In this document: positions 18,152 to 27,384 of the stretch, piece after piece | Layout: every line of letters begins with the position of its first letter | How positions within the stretch are numbered: position 1 is the first letter of the stretch | NCBI RefSeq assembly: GCF_002968575.1 | Contig: NZ_PVBM01000012.1 | Coordinates: forward strand, 62,001-126,000 | Direction of reading: 5' to 3' | DNA from: Neorhizobium huautlense | GTDB lineage: Bacteria > Pseudomonadota > Alphaproteobacteria > Rhizobiales > Rhizobiaceae | DNA: 64,000 bases | Translations under genes and position numbers: made by a program | The notes under the pieces: model-generated | What the model was told of the DNA's origin: nothing | What the model saw: the letters and a program-made list of their open reading frames with translations, nothing else | The model's database searches: none

Positions 18152-19630
18152 ATGACGAGGATTTCATTCGGTCGTGCCGTCCTGCACGGCACTGTCTCGA
18201 CTGCTTTGATGGTATCGTTGATGTCTGGGTCTGCGCTGGGTGCGCCGGTCGACCTCAGCAAGTGGTCGCCGGAATACGTGCGTTCCATCGCCGGCACACA
18301 GGATTTTGATACGGCGGGCGATTGCGCCAAGGTCACTCCGCTCGACTACAAGGGGCGCCTGACTTTCTGGTATCAGGGCGTGTTCGAGGGCGACCCCGAC
18401 CTCCTGCGCCAGTATTACAAGGAGTTCTTCGAGAACTTCCGAAAAACCTACCCAAACATCCAGCTTGAAGAACAAGCCCTCACCTATAACGACCTGCTCG
18501 ACAAATTCCGGACCGCCCTCCTTGGCAATGCGGCACCCATGGCGGTCCGCCTGCAGATCCTGGGCGGTACCGAGTTTGCCTCAAAGGGCTATTTGCAGCC
18601 GCTCAAACCCGAGGATGTAGGGTATTCGACCGAGGACTTCTGGCCCGGCGCAATGAAGGCTGTAACCTGGGAGGGGACGACCTACGGCATTCCAACCAAC
18701 AACGAGACGATGGCGTTCATCTGGAACGCCGACATCTTCAAGCGTGCGGGTCTCGATCCGGACAAGGCTCCGGCAACCTGGGACGACGTTGTCAAATATT
18801 CCAAGCAAATCCATGATAAGCTCGGCGTCGCCGGTTACGGCCTCGTGGCGCGCAAGAATGCCGGCAATACGCCGTACCGTTTCATGCCGCAGCTGTGGGC
18901 CTATGGCGGCGGTGTCTTCGACGAAGCGTCCGCCAACCCGACCTATAAGGAGGTCCAGCTCAATAGTCCGCAGAGCAAGACGGCATTGCAGGCCTCCTAC
19001 GATATGTATGTTCGTGACAAGTCGGTTCCGGTTTCGGCGCTCACCAACCAGCAGGCCGACAACCAGCCGCTCTTCCTCGCTGGCCAGCTCGGCATGATGA
19101 TCTCGCACCCGTCCGACTACAACGTCATGCTCGACCTCCAGAAAAAGGCGACGGCTACCGACAAGGACAAGGCGCAGACCGTGATCGACAACATGCGTTA
19201 CGGCCTCATTCCGACGGGCCCCGACGGCAAGCGTGCAGTCGTGTTCGGCGGCTCCAATATTCACATCCTGAAGCCGGAATATGTCGAGGGAGGCAAGGTG
19301 GACGAGCCGGCGGCAAAGGCTATCATCTGCATGTGGACGAGCCCCGAATGGTCGCTGAAGATGGCCTATGCCGGCTCAAACCCAGGAAACCTTAACGGCT
19401 TCAAGACCAAATGGATGAAGGAACGTCTGGACAGCATCAAGTTCCTTGATGTCACGACCTCGATGCTGCCATACGGCATCCCCTTCCCGGCACTGCCACA
19501 GTCCCCCGAAATCATGAACATCATCGTCCCGGATATGCTGCAGAATGCCCTAACCGGAGCCATGACGGTCGACCAGGCCGCGGATGACGCAGCCAAGAAG
19601 GTAAAAGAACTGATGGACGGCGGACTCTAG
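18152..19630 (+). CDS. Extracellular solute-binding protein of second sugar ABC importer
   Basis: A 492-residue periplasmic binding protein, larger than average. The signal peptide is at the start (MTRISFGRAVLHGTVSTALM, cleavage near ALGAPVD). After an unusual N-terminal segment of about 45 residues (DFDTAGDCAKVTPLDYKG) the family-1 fold begins at LTFWYQGVFEGDPDLL. Ribosome site GGGAGG is 8 bases before ATG. It is the first gene of an operon running through two permeases, an ATPase, enolase enzyme 4 and an RraA-like protein. A stable hairpin follows it. Confidence 0.9.
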   Translation: MTRISFGRAVLHGTVSTALMVSLMSGSALGAPVDLSKWSPEYVRSIAGTQDFDTAGDCAKVTPLDYKGRLTFWYQGVFEGDPDLLRQYYKEFFENFRKTYPNIQLEEQALTYNDLLDKFRTALLGNAAPMAVRLQILGGTEFASKGYLQPLKPEDVGYSTEDFWPGAMKAVTWEGTTYGIPTNNETMAFIWNADIFKRAGLDPDKAPATWDDVVKYSKQIHDKLGVAGYGLVARKNAGNTPYRFMPQLWAYGGGVFDEASANPTYKEVQLNSPQSKTALQASYDMYVRDKSVPVSALTNQQADNQPLFLAGQLGMMISHPSDYNVMLDLQKKATATDKDKAQTVIDNMRYGLIPTGPDGKRAVVFGGSNIHILKPEYVEGGKVDEPAAKAIICMWTSPEWSLKMAYAGSNPGNLNGFKTKWMKERLDSIKFLDVTTSMLPYGIPFPALPQSPEIMNIIVPDMLQNALTGAMTVDQAADDAAKKVKELMDGGL

Positions 19631-19648
19631 TCCAAACCTGACGATCTC

Positions 19649-19675
19649 ACCGGCTGCACCCCAATTGCAGCCGGT
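19649..19675 (+). other. Stem-loop between binding-protein and permease genes
   Basis: ACCGGCTGCA and TGCAGCCGGT are perfect 10-base complements separated by a 7-base loop. There is no following T-run, so it looks like an mRNA-stabilising or partial-termination hairpin that would raise the level of the binding-protein message over the permeases, as known for malE-type operons. Confidence 0.7.
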
Positions 19676-19703
19676 TCGTTCCGAAGAATAAGGGCACCGT
19701 ACA

Positions 19704-20663
19704 GTGACGATCTTGACTGGCAAGGCCGAGGCTCACCGAAGACTTCAATCCGATAAGTCCGGCATGCTGCGAAAGATCTGGTCGCATCGCGCTGACTACG
19801 CGTATGTGCTTCCCGCAATCGTCGTAATGCTCATCGTCATAGCCTACCCTGTCTACTACACGATCGAGCTGTCGTTCTTTAACACGCCGCCTGGCCTGCA
19901 ACTCCGGGACAAGATTTTCACCGGGCTCGACAACTACACCGCCATCCTTAAAAGCCCGGTGTTCTGGAAGGTCACCTCGAACACTCTTATCTGGACACTG
20001 GCATCCACCTTGATCGCATTTGTCCTGGGGTTTGCCTGCGCCTTGGCACTCCATCGCGACTTTGCCGGTCGCGGCATCCTCCGCGCCATCCTGATCATTC
20101 CCTGGGTCATCAGCGCGGTCGCCGCGTCGTATATCTGGAAGTGGATCTACCATTCGGACTTTGGGATCATCGGCGCGGTGCTGGTCGGCCTCGGCCTGGC
20201 CGATCGGCCGCCGAATTTCATCGACAGCGTCAGCACGGTGCTGCCCTCGCTGATCGTCGTCAACATCTGGCGAGAGTTTCCGTTTGCCATGATCATGATG
20301 ATGGCTGGCCTGCAGACGGTTCCCGACCAACTGCTGCGCGCCGCGAAAGTCGACGGAGCCAATGCGTGGCAGCGGTTCTGCCACGTCACCTTTCCGCACT
20401 TGAGAAACGTTTCGACGGTGACGATCCTTCTGCTGGCAGTGGCCAACTTCAATTCTTTCATCATCCCCTGGATCATGACCGGCGGCGGGCCGTCGAACGC
20501 ATCCCATATCTGGATCACCCATATTTATGAACTCGCCTTCGGCCGCCAGCGCTGGGGGGTGGCATCGGCCTATTCGGTGCTGCTGTTCATGATCGTAATG
20601 TCGCTCGGCTACTTCTATGTCCGTGCGCTAAGCGGCAACGAGCGAAAGGACGGGAGCGTATGA
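19704..20663 (+). CDS. Sugar ABC transporter permease (MalF type)
   Basis: A 319-residue permease starting at GTG 19704. The first helix is at YVLPAIVVMLIVIAYPVYYT and the EAA loop reads LLRAAKVDGANAWQRFCHVT. The ATG at 19764 is a possible alternative. It overlaps the next permease by 4 bases. It forms the pore with the 20660-21547 product for the substrate bound by the 18152 receptor. Confidence 0.92.
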   Translation: MTILTGKAEAHRRLQSDKSGMLRKIWSHRADYAYVLPAIVVMLIVIAYPVYYTIELSFFNTPPGLQLRDKIFTGLDNYTAILKSPVFWKVTSNTLIWTLASTLIAFVLGFACALALHRDFAGRGILRAILIIPWVISAVAASYIWKWIYHSDFGIIGAVLVGLGLADRPPNFIDSVSTVLPSLIVVNIWREFPFAMIMMMAGLQTVPDQLLRAAKVDGANAWQRFCHVTFPHLRNVSTVTILLLAVANFNSFIIPWIMTGGGPSNASHIWITHIYELAFGRQRWGVASAYSVLLFMIVMSLGYFYVRALSGNERKDGSV

Positions 20664-21547
20664 GCGCGATTGCCGGGACTGCTTCTCGAGGTCAGGCCCG
20701 TCGTCGGCGCATCGACGGATGGCGATGGAGCGGCCGCATCTTCCTCGTGTTCATACTGCTTTACACCGCGTTGCCGATGATCTGGATGCTGATCACCTCG
20801 ATCAAGTCCGGCTTCGCGGCCATGCAGTTCCCTCCGCAATGGTGGCCGGACCAACCTACCCTCGCCAGTTACCAGAAGCTGCTCGATCCGCAAAACAGCG
20901 TCGGCCAGGACTTCCTGCGCTTCTTCTGGAACAGCCTTTTCGTCTCGACAGCCACGACCATACTTTCGGTGATCGTGGCAGTTCCTGCGGCCTACGCGTT
21001 TTCGCGCTTCACGTTTCCGGGCCGGAACTTTCTGTTCTTCGCCGTCTTGCTTCGCAACATGTTCCCAGCAGTGATCTTTCTCGTGCCGCTCTTCATCCTG
21101 ATGCGCGCGATCGGGTTGGTGAACACGCATGGGTCGCTCATTCTCACCTACCTCACATTCGGCCTGCCGCTGGCAATCTGGCTCCTCAAGGGCTTCTACG
21201 ACAACATCCCGGTGCAACTCGAGCAGGCGGCGCGCATCGACGGGGCAACCCGGTTCCAGGCCTTTGTCCTGATCGTGATGCCGCTCTCGGCGCCGGGAAT
21301 CATCGCCACAGCGATCTATTCCTTCATCGGCGCGTGGAACGAGTACATATACGCCTACACCTTCCTCTCCAAGAATGAGCAGTTGACACTGCCGGTCGGC
21401 ATCCAGCGCTTCTTCTCGGAAAATACCACGGACTTTCCGGGCCTGATGGCGGCGAGCTTCATGATGAGCGTGCCCGTCGTGGTCCTGTTCCTCGTCCTGC
21501 AACGATACTTCGTACGCGCTCTCACGGAAGGCGCAGTCAAGCACTAG
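20660..21547 (+). CDS. Sugar ABC transporter permease (MalG type)
   Basis: A 295-residue inner-membrane protein. The EAA loop is [20 protein letters not shown], and a typical MalG C-terminus ends in [14 protein letters not shown]. The start overlaps the preceding permease stop (ATGA). Six membrane segments are visible, the first at [17 protein letters not shown]. Confidence 0.92.
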   Translation: MSAIAGTASRGQARRRRIDGWRWSGRIFLVFILLYTALPMIWMLITSIKSGFAAMQFPPQWWPDQPTLASYQKLLDPQNSVGQDFLRFFWNSLFVSTATTILSVIVAVPAAYAFSRFTFPGRNFLFFAVLLRNMFPAVIFLVPLFILMRAIGLVNTHGSLILTYLTFGLPLAIWLLKGFYDNIPVQLEQAARIDGATRFQAFVLIVMPLSAPGIIATAIYSFIGAWNEYIYAYTFLSKNEQLTLPVGIQRFFSENTTDFPGLMAASFMMSVPVVVLFLVLQRYFVRALTEGAVKH

Positions 21548-21558
21548 GGGAGTTGCCG

Positions 21559-22656
21559 GTGGCCCACGTGGTCCTTAAAGATCTGGTCAAGACCTATGGC
21601 AGCTTCAAAGCTGTCAACAATGTTTCGCTGACGGTCAACGACGGCGAATTCGTTGCGCTCGTCGGTCCTTCAGGCTGCGGCAAGACAACCACGCTCAACC
21701 TTGTGGCGGGGCTCATCCCCATCACATCTGGCGACATCGTCATTGGTGATCGGGTGGTCAACGACCTCGATCCCAAGGACCGGGACATCGCAATGGTGTT
21801 CCAGAACTACGCGCTGTATCCGCAGAAATCGGTCTACAAAAATCTGGCGTTCCCGCTGCAGATGCGCAGGCTGCCAAAGGAAGAGATCGACAGGAAGGTC
21901 AGGGAAGCAGCACGAGTGCTCGACATGACCGAGCTGCTCGAACGCAAGCCGCGGGAACTTTCGGGCGGGCAACAACAGCGCGTGGCGCTAGGCCGCGCCC
22001 TCGTTCGCGATCCGTCGGTATTCCTGATGGATGAACCGCTCTCCAACCTCGACGCGAAGCTACGCGTGCAGATGCGGTCGGAAATCAAGCGTTTTCATCA
22101 GGACCTCAAGGCGACGATCATCTATGTGACGCACGACCAGCTCGAAGCCGTGACCATGGCCGACAGGATGGCAGTGATGAACGGCGGCTACCTGCAGCAA
22201 TACGATTCACCCGCGCAAGTCTTTGCCCACCCGGTGAACATGTTCGTCGCCAGCTTCGTCGGCAGTCCGGCGATGAGCCTTGTTCCGCTGGAGGCATCGA
22301 CGGCAAACGGCAAGTCCGTGTTGACCAGCGCGGAGGGTTGGAGCCTCGAGCTCTCGCCACACAACGCCCAGAAGGTCGCGAAGGCAAAAACCAGGAAAAT
22401 CGTGCTCGGCGCACGTCACTCGACGATCAAGCTGCACAAGAGTGCGGTGCCAGGAAGCATCCCTGCGAAGGCCTACACGGTGGAGCCGACCGGAGACGTC
22501 ACTTTCGTACAGGCTTTCCTGTCCGGCGCCCTCGTCAATATCAGCATGCCGCCGACCATTGCCGTCGCGCCCGATGAGCAGATCTGGCTCGAGTTCGACC
22601 AGGAGCGGATGCATCTGTTCGACGGCGAAACAGAAATGGCCCTCAAGGCCCACTGA
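21559..22656 (+). CDS. Sugar ABC transporter ATP-binding protein (MalK/UgpC type)
   Basis: A 365-residue ATPase: Walker [11 protein letters not shown], signature [14 protein letters not shown], Walker [17 protein letters not shown], switch [11 protein letters not shown], then a MalK-type C-terminal domain. A TTG at 21553 could start translation, but AGGGGAG at 21546-21552 is placed six bases before the GTG at 21559 and directly abuts the TTG, so GTG is preferred. It is a second MalK-type ATPase distinct from the one at 4060. Confidence 0.92.
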   Translation: MAHVVLKDLVKTYGSFKAVNNVSLTVNDGEFVALVGPSGCGKTTTLNLVAGLIPITSGDIVIGDRVVNDLDPKDRDIAMVFQNYALYPQKSVYKNLAFPLQMRRLPKEEIDRKVREAARVLDMTELLERKPRELSGGQQQRVALGRALVRDPSVFLMDEPLSNLDAKLRVQMRSEIKRFHQDLKATIIYVTHDQLEAVTMADRMAVMNGGYLQQYDSPAQVFAHPVNMFVASFVGSPAMSLVPLEASTANGKSVLTSAEGWSLELSPHNAQKVAKAKTRKIVLGARHSTIKLHKSAVPGSIPAKAYTVEPTGDVTFVQAFLSGALVNISMPPTIAVAPDEQIWLEFDQERMHLFDGETEMALKAH

Positions 22657-22686
22657 GACAGAGCGGACGCGTGAACGAGGGCATGG

Positions 22687-23850
22687 ATGACTACGAAATT
22701 CAAAATAACCGCTATCAGGCCCTATCCTGTATGGGTGGGGACACGCAACCAGATGCTCGTCAAGGTCGAGACCAACCAGGGCATCGTCGGCTGGGGCGAG
22801 AGCGGCTTGAGCGGTCGCGAGAAGGCAGTTGTCGGCGCGATCGAGCACTATCGCGAGTTTCTCATCGGCCGCGATCCGATGCAGATTGGTCGGATCTGGC
22901 AAGAAAGTTATCGCAGCCAATACTTCGAAGGCGGGCGCGTTCTCCAGGCGGCGATTTCCGCCATCGACATTGCCCTTCACGACATCAAGGGCAAGGCGCT
23001 GGGGGTTCCCGTTTACGAACTGCTGGGTGGCAAGCAGCGTGACCGCGTTCCCACCTTCGCTTCGACCGGTGACGAGGCCGAGGGCGAAGTTGCCATCGAA
23101 CGGGCCCGCGAGCTGCGCGCACAGGGGTGGCAGGCGATCCGCTTCTTCCCCATCGGGCAAAGCAGCAGGGATATCTTTGAGCCGCGGGAGTCGATCGGCG
23201 CGACCGCACGGATGCTGAACAAGGCGCGCGAAACGCTCGGCGACAACGTCGTTCTCGGGATCGACTATCACCATCGGCTGTCGGTGGCGGAGGCGGCGAG
23301 CTTTTGCAACAAACTCGGCCGTGGCGTACTTGATTTCCTCGAAGAACCGATACGAGACGAGACGCCGGAGGCCTATGAATCCCTGCGCAAGATGACCGAC
23401 ATCCCCTTCGCGATCGGCGAGGAATTTGCCAGCAAGTGGCAGTTCCTGCCCTATATCGAGCGCGGCATTCATCAGTTCAACCGGCTTGATGTCTGCAATG
23501 TCGGCGGGCTCACCGAAGCCATGAAGGTCGCTGGCTGGAGCGAGGCGCATTACGTGGATCTGATGCCGCACAATCCCCTAGGCCCAGTCTGCACGGCCGC
23601 AACCATCCATCTCGCCGCCGCGGTGCCGAATTTCGCCTGGCTCGAGACCAGGGCACCCGAAACAAAGCTGGGTTTCGATAATTCCGACTTCTTCCCCGTG
23701 CAGCCACGGCTCGATGGTCCCGACTACCCCGTCAGCGATCTGCCGGGGCTCGGCGTCGAGGTCAACGAAGAGGCGGTCAAGGCGGAGAGCTTTCGTTTCT
23801 GGGAGGCGCCTCACCTGAGGCGCCGCGACGGTTCCGTTACGAACTGGTAG
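22687..23850 (+). CDS. Enolase-superfamily enzyme 4 (galactonate-dehydratase-like, DgoD group)
   Basis: A 387-residue MR/MLE enzyme most like D-galactonate dehydratases. The capping-domain motif VGWGESGLSGREKAVVGAIE resembles DgoD. The barrel has D193-Y-H195 (GIDYHHR), E219 (DFLEEP), E245 (AIGEEF) and H295 in LMPHNPLGPV. The second-strand position that is usually a catalytic Lys is R152 (AIRFFPIG). It is the fifth gene of the second ABC operon, so its substrate is likely the imported sugar acid or its derivative. Galactonate itself is not proven. Confidence 0.87.
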   Translation: MTTKFKITAIRPYPVWVGTRNQMLVKVETNQGIVGWGESGLSGREKAVVGAIEHYREFLIGRDPMQIGRIWQESYRSQYFEGGRVLQAAISAIDIALHDIKGKALGVPVYELLGGKQRDRVPTFASTGDEAEGEVAIERARELRAQGWQAIRFFPIGQSSRDIFEPRESIGATARMLNKARETLGDNVVLGIDYHHRLSVAEAASFCNKLGRGVLDFLEEPIRDETPEAYESLRKMTDIPFAIGEEFASKWQFLPYIERGIHQFNRLDVCNVGGLTEAMKVAGWSEAHYVDLMPHNPLGPVCTAATIHLAAAVPNFAWLETRAPETKLGFDNSDFFPVQPRLDGPDYPVSDLPGLGVEVNEEAVKAESFRFWEAPHLRRRDGSVTNW

Positions 23851-23871
23851 TTTCATCCATCGGAGTCTCAA

Positions 23872-24618
23872 ATGACGCATATTCCAGACATTACGCGGCC
23901 GCCCAAGGACCTGATCGACGCGCTGAAGGACATCGGCGCCGCGACGGTTGCCGGCACGCTTGGCCATATGGGCTTCCGCAATCCGCACATGGTCGGTCCC
24001 GTGCCGCAGAACCACGGGAAGTCGATCGTCGGGCCGGCGCTGACGCTCCAGTTCCTGCCGCAGCGACCGGACCTCTTCACTGAGGGCGAATATGCCGATC
24101 CGGAGACGCAGTTGCACCGGCATGTGCTCTATCACGCGCAGGAGGGCGACGTGGTCGTGGTCGATGCGCGCGGCGACATGAGTTCGGGCGTGTTCGGCGA
24201 TATGATGTCGACGTATTTCAAAGGCAGAGGCGGCGCCGGCATCGTCATCGACGGGTGCATGCGCGATCGGCCCAATGTGGAGAAACTGGATCTCCCATTA
24301 TGGCTGCGCGGCTGGACGCCCAATTATCATGTCCAGACCAGCATCTACCCCAATGCCGTCAACGTTCCGATCGCTTGCGGCGGTGTCACTGTCATCCCCG
24401 GCGACATCATCGTCGCCGACGATGATGGGGTAGTGGTGCTTCCAGTGGCAATGGCGTCGCAGGTAATCAAGGAGTCGCAAAAGCATCACGAATGGGAGGA
24501 GTTCTCGCGAGCGAAGCTTATGGAAGGGGGGTCGTTGCAGCGCTATTATCCGCTGCATAACGATGCGCAAGGAGAATACGAAGAGTGGCGCAAGACAAAC
24601 CGCTTGGGAACAATTTAG
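23872..24618 (+). CDS. RraA-family protein (HMG/CHA aldolase-like)
   Basis: A 248-residue RraA-fold protein. The family signature is present as GAGIVIDGCMRDRPNVEKL, with the Arg and Asp that bind pyruvate and the metal in aldolase members, after VVVVDARGDMSSGVFGDMM. Family members are either RNase E regulators or class II pyruvate aldolases. The position at the end of a sugar-acid operon, 21 bases after a dehydratase-like gene, favours an aldolase that cleaves the keto-deoxy product. Confidence 0.85.
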   Translation: MTHIPDITRPPKDLIDALKDIGAATVAGTLGHMGFRNPHMVGPVPQNHGKSIVGPALTLQFLPQRPDLFTEGEYADPETQLHRHVLYHAQEGDVVVVDARGDMSSGVFGDMMSTYFKGRGGAGIVIDGCMRDRPNVEKLDLPLWLRGWTPNYHVQTSIYPNAVNVPIACGGVTVIPGDIIVADDDGVVVLPVAMASQVIKESQKHHEWEEFSRAKLMEGGSLQRYYPLHNDAQGEYEEWRKTNRLGTI

Positions 24619-24735
24619 CCGATGGATTACCCTGGGCGGGCGTCGGATTTCTGGGACCCAACAATCGAACGCCACCCTCAGTCCTTGGCCGCCTTGAGGG
24701 AAACGAATCATCCTGTCGGTTGGACGGCTGGGAGT

Positions 24736-25533
24736 TCAACCGGCATGGATTGCCAGCAGATCGGCGTAGGCTGTCTGATTACTCGCCAGCACCGGATGGC
24801 CCTGCAACAGGGCTTCTCCCTCAGCCGGGAAAGGCAGATGGTTTCCACCGGCTTCCTTGACGAGGCAATAGCCGGCCATGCAATCCCAGGCGCGCATGTA
24901 CGGCTCGTAGTATCCGACAAGCCGGCCCGCGGCCACATAGGCCAGCATCAGGGCACCGGAGCCGTTCCGGATGAAATTTCCGCCTTTGCCGAGCAAGGCG
25001 GAGACAATCGCACCTACCCGTTCCGGCGTGACATAGGTGTTGCAGCCAATGCCGGTCATGCCGTTTTGCAAAGTTCTTGACGGATCGAGGCTGAGCGTCT
25101 TGTCGTTCAGGCTCGCGCCCGCGCCTGCTGCTGCCGCGTAGAGTTCATCATCGCATGGAACATGGATTACGCCGATCACCGGCACACCGCGGTGCAGAAC
25201 TGCGATCGACACGCACCATGTCGGCATGCCATTGACGAACGGCGCCGTCCCGTCAATCGGATCGACCACCCACGTCAATCCCGACTGTCCTTCCTGGTAA
25301 CCGTCTTCCTCGCCCAGAAATCCGTCTGCCCCAAAAGCTTCCGCCACGCGCTGTCGTATGAATGTCTCGACATTGCGATCGGCAATGGACACGACGTCCT
25401 GCAGATCCCGCTTCGTCTCGATCACGAGCGTCTCGCGCCGGTTGAAGTAATCGAGCGCCATAGCGCCCGCCTCACGTGCAATCGCTTTGGCGAGAGCGAA
25501 GCGCGTATCAAGTCCGGTTTCTTGTAACGTCAT
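24736..25533 (-). CDS. Inositol-monophosphatase-family phosphatase
   Basis: A 265-residue Mg-dependent sugar-phosphate phosphatase. The three family motifs are GEEDGY, VVDPIDGTAPFVNG and MRAWDCMAGYCLVKEAGG. Members hydrolyse inositol phosphate, fructose bisphosphate, histidinol phosphate and similar substrates. It is the last gene of a minus-strand run that begins with two Afu/Fbp-type binding proteins and also contains a HAD phosphatase. The context points to dephosphorylation of an imported phosphorylated sugar. Confidence 0.88.
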   Translation of the reverse strand: MTLQETGLDTRFALAKAIAREAGAMALDYFNRRETLVIETKRDLQDVVSIADRNVETFIRQRVAEAFGADGFLGEEDGYQEGQSGLTWVVDPIDGTAPFVNGMPTWCVSIAVLHRGVPVIGVIHVPCDDELYAAAAGAGASLNDKTLSLDPSRTLQNGMTGIGCNTYVTPERVGAIVSALLGKGGNFIRNGSGALMLAYVAAGRLVGYYEPYMRAWDCMAGYCLVKEAGGNHLPFPAEGEALLQGHPVLASNQTAYADLLAIHAG

Positions 25534-25622
25534 GCTGGTATTCCTTGAATGGTTCTGGTCGTTGACTGTTTAAGAGGTCGATGCCGTCAGCTTGCGAGGC
25601 CGGGGTGAGATGGCAAAGGTGA

Positions 25623-26288
25623 CTAGGAGGATCGTTGCCGATGTTCGTCAGGGTTGCGCATCGAGCTGCCGCCTACTGTGGTCTCGCATTGCGGCTCGTG
25701 GAGAGCGAAGCTGTTTACATCAATGACGCTCATTCCCGCCCGTCGAGCTGCTTCAATTCCTTGCTCGCTGTCTTCGAACACGACACATCGGTTTGGTTCA
25801 ATTCCCAACAAAGCGGCCGCCTTCAGGAACAGGTCCGGCGCCGGCTTTGGATTAGCCACATCATCTATCGTGACCACCTCGCTGAAATACTCCCGTAGAC
25901 GAGTTCCTTGTAACGTGGCTGTAACGATTTCTCGGGAACCACCAGAGGCAACGGCCATCGGAAGCACGCCAGCCAGCCGGCGAACAGTTGCGGCAACAAC
26001 ACGAACTTCGCGCACATTGTGTACATTCCGGAGAAAGCGCGATCGCATCGTGGCAATGACGCATTCGCGATCGAGCACAACGTCGAATTCTCGTTCGAAG
26101 GCATCCATGAGAACCGCTTCAGACATCCCCGCACGCGCCAAGTACCAGGCATGGCTCATCAGCTTGCCGGAAAGTGAAAAGCCGGAGGCCCATGCGTCCG
26201 CATAGACGGGGGGAGTGTGCACGAGCGTGCCGTCGCAATCGAAAATGACAGCCTCGAAATTATTCTCGAGCGATAGAATATCAATCAT
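25623..26288 (-). CDS. HAD-superfamily phosphatase (subfamily IA, phosphoglucomutase/YqaB-like)
   Basis: A 221-residue HAD hydrolase: motif I IFDCDGTLVHT with nucleophile D17 and D19, motif II AVASGGSRE, lysine in ANPKPAPDLFLKAA and motif III VVFEDSEQGIEAA. The four-helix cap lies between residues 20 and 90. Subfamily IA enzymes of this type act on sugar phosphates. It starts 35 bases after the ATPase gene of the importer on the same strand, so it is very likely co-transcribed. Confidence 0.88.
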   Translation of the reverse strand: MIDILSLENNFEAVIFDCDGTLVHTPPVYADAWASGFSLSGKLMSHAWYLARAGMSEAVLMDAFEREFDVVLDRECVIATMRSRFLRNVHNVREVRVVAATVRRLAGVLPMAVASGGSREIVTATLQGTRLREYFSEVVTIDDVANPKPAPDLFLKAAALLGIEPNRCVVFEDSEQGIEAARRAGMSVIDVNSFALHEPQCETTVGGSSMRNPDEHRQRSS

Positions 26289-26322
26289 ACTTGCTCCTTC
26301 TTGCGCATTGGCTCAGGGGCTC

Positions 26323-27384
26323 TTAGGCGCTGATAAGAGCGATGCCGCGACCGCGGAAGCCTAGTGTGGCTTCGGACTCGGCAGGGAGGATACGGTCAAC
26401 GGCATGGTCAACGATGAAGAGCGTGCCGACCTCCGTTTCGACCTCGTATTCGACATGGTCTCCAAGATAGGCTGAATGCAGAATGCGGCCGGCAAGTCCC
26501 TGCCCGCGCCCCTCCAACAGCGAGACAGCGCTCGGGCGGACGGCGAGGCTTGCTGCACCAGGCTTCGCCCTGCCCGCAGGCACCCGATGCAGGAATCCGC
26601 CGATACGGATTTCTGCGTCGGCGCCATCGATGCCGAGCACGTCGCACGGGATCACATTGGCTTCCCCCATGAAATCGGCGATGAAAGAGGAAGCGGGCGA
26701 TTCATAAAGCTCGCGCGGGGCTCCCGACTGGGCAATCTGCCCGTCCTTCATGACAATGATGCGATCCGAGACGGCAAGCGCTTCGTCCTGATCATGCGTA
26801 ACATAGACGGCGGTGAAGCCGAGGCGCTGCTGGAGTTCGCGGATTTCCGTGCGCACCCGGCGGCGCAGGCGGGCATCGAGGTTGGAGAGAGGCTCATCGA
26901 GCAGAAGCACCTGCGGCTCCAGTACGAGCGCACGAGCCACCGCGACGCGCTGCTGCTGTCCGCCAGAGAGTTCGGCCGGCAGACGCTGTCCCATGCCGGC
27001 CAGGCCAACGAGCGCCAGCCCCTCCTCCGCCTTCTCCCGCGCTTGCCTGCGGGACAGGCCCGAAGATTCGAGGCCATAGGCGACATTCTCAAGCGAACTC
27101 ATGTGCGGAAAGAGCGCATAGGATTGGAAAACCATGGAAACATCGCGCTCGTTGGCCGGCAGCATGGTGACGTCCTTGCCGCCGATGAGGATTCTCCCCG
27201 CCGTCGGATGTTCAAGGCCGGCGAGCATCCGCAGGGTCGTCGTCTTGCCGCAGCCCGAGGGGCCAAGCAGGGTGACGAGCGTTCCGGGCTCGATGGTGAG
27301 CGAGAGGTCGGCAATGGCGGTGAAGGCGCCGAAGGTCTTTTTCACGTTCTGGAAGACCACGGAGCCGGCTTTCTGGGTAATCAT
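26323..27384 (-). CDS. ABC transporter ATP-binding protein (FbpC/AfuC/PotA type)
   Basis: A 353-residue ATPase with Walker [11 protein letters not shown], signature [14 protein letters not shown], Walker [17 protein letters not shown] and switch YVTHDQDEALAVS, plus a C-terminal TOBE domain (IRIGGFLHRVPAGRAKPGAA by parts). It overlaps the fused permease gene by 4 bases. Annotated ferric transporters and sugar-phosphate (Afu) or aminoethylphosphonate importers share this ATPase type, so the substrate must come from the binding proteins. Confidence 0.9.
   Translation of the reverse strand: MITQKAGSVVFQNVKKTFGAFTAIADLSLTIEPGTLVTLLGPSGCGKTTTLRMLAGLEHPTAGRILIGGKDVTMLPANERDVSMVFQSYALFPHMSSLENVAYGLESSGLSRRQAREKAEEGLALVGLAGMGQRLPAELSGGQQQRVAVARALVLEPQVLLLDEPLSNLDARLRRRVRTEIRELQQRLGFTAVYVTHDQDEALAVSDRIIVMKDGQIAQSGAPRELYESPASSFIADFMGEANVIPCDVLGIDGADAEIRIGGFLHRVPAGRAKPGAASLAVRPSAVSLLEGRGQGLAGRILHSAYLGDHVEYEVETEVGTLFIVDHAVDRILPAESEATLGFRGRGIALISA

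Noticed and set aside
22207-23571. 454-codon minus-strand ORF
   Set aside because: Antisense to the ABC ATPase end and enolase enzyme 4, both with clear catalytic motifs.
24675-24700. CCCTCA/TGAGGG stem-loop between convergent RraA-like and phosphatase genes
   Set aside because: A short stem with a 14-base loop and no T-tract; too weak to call a terminator.
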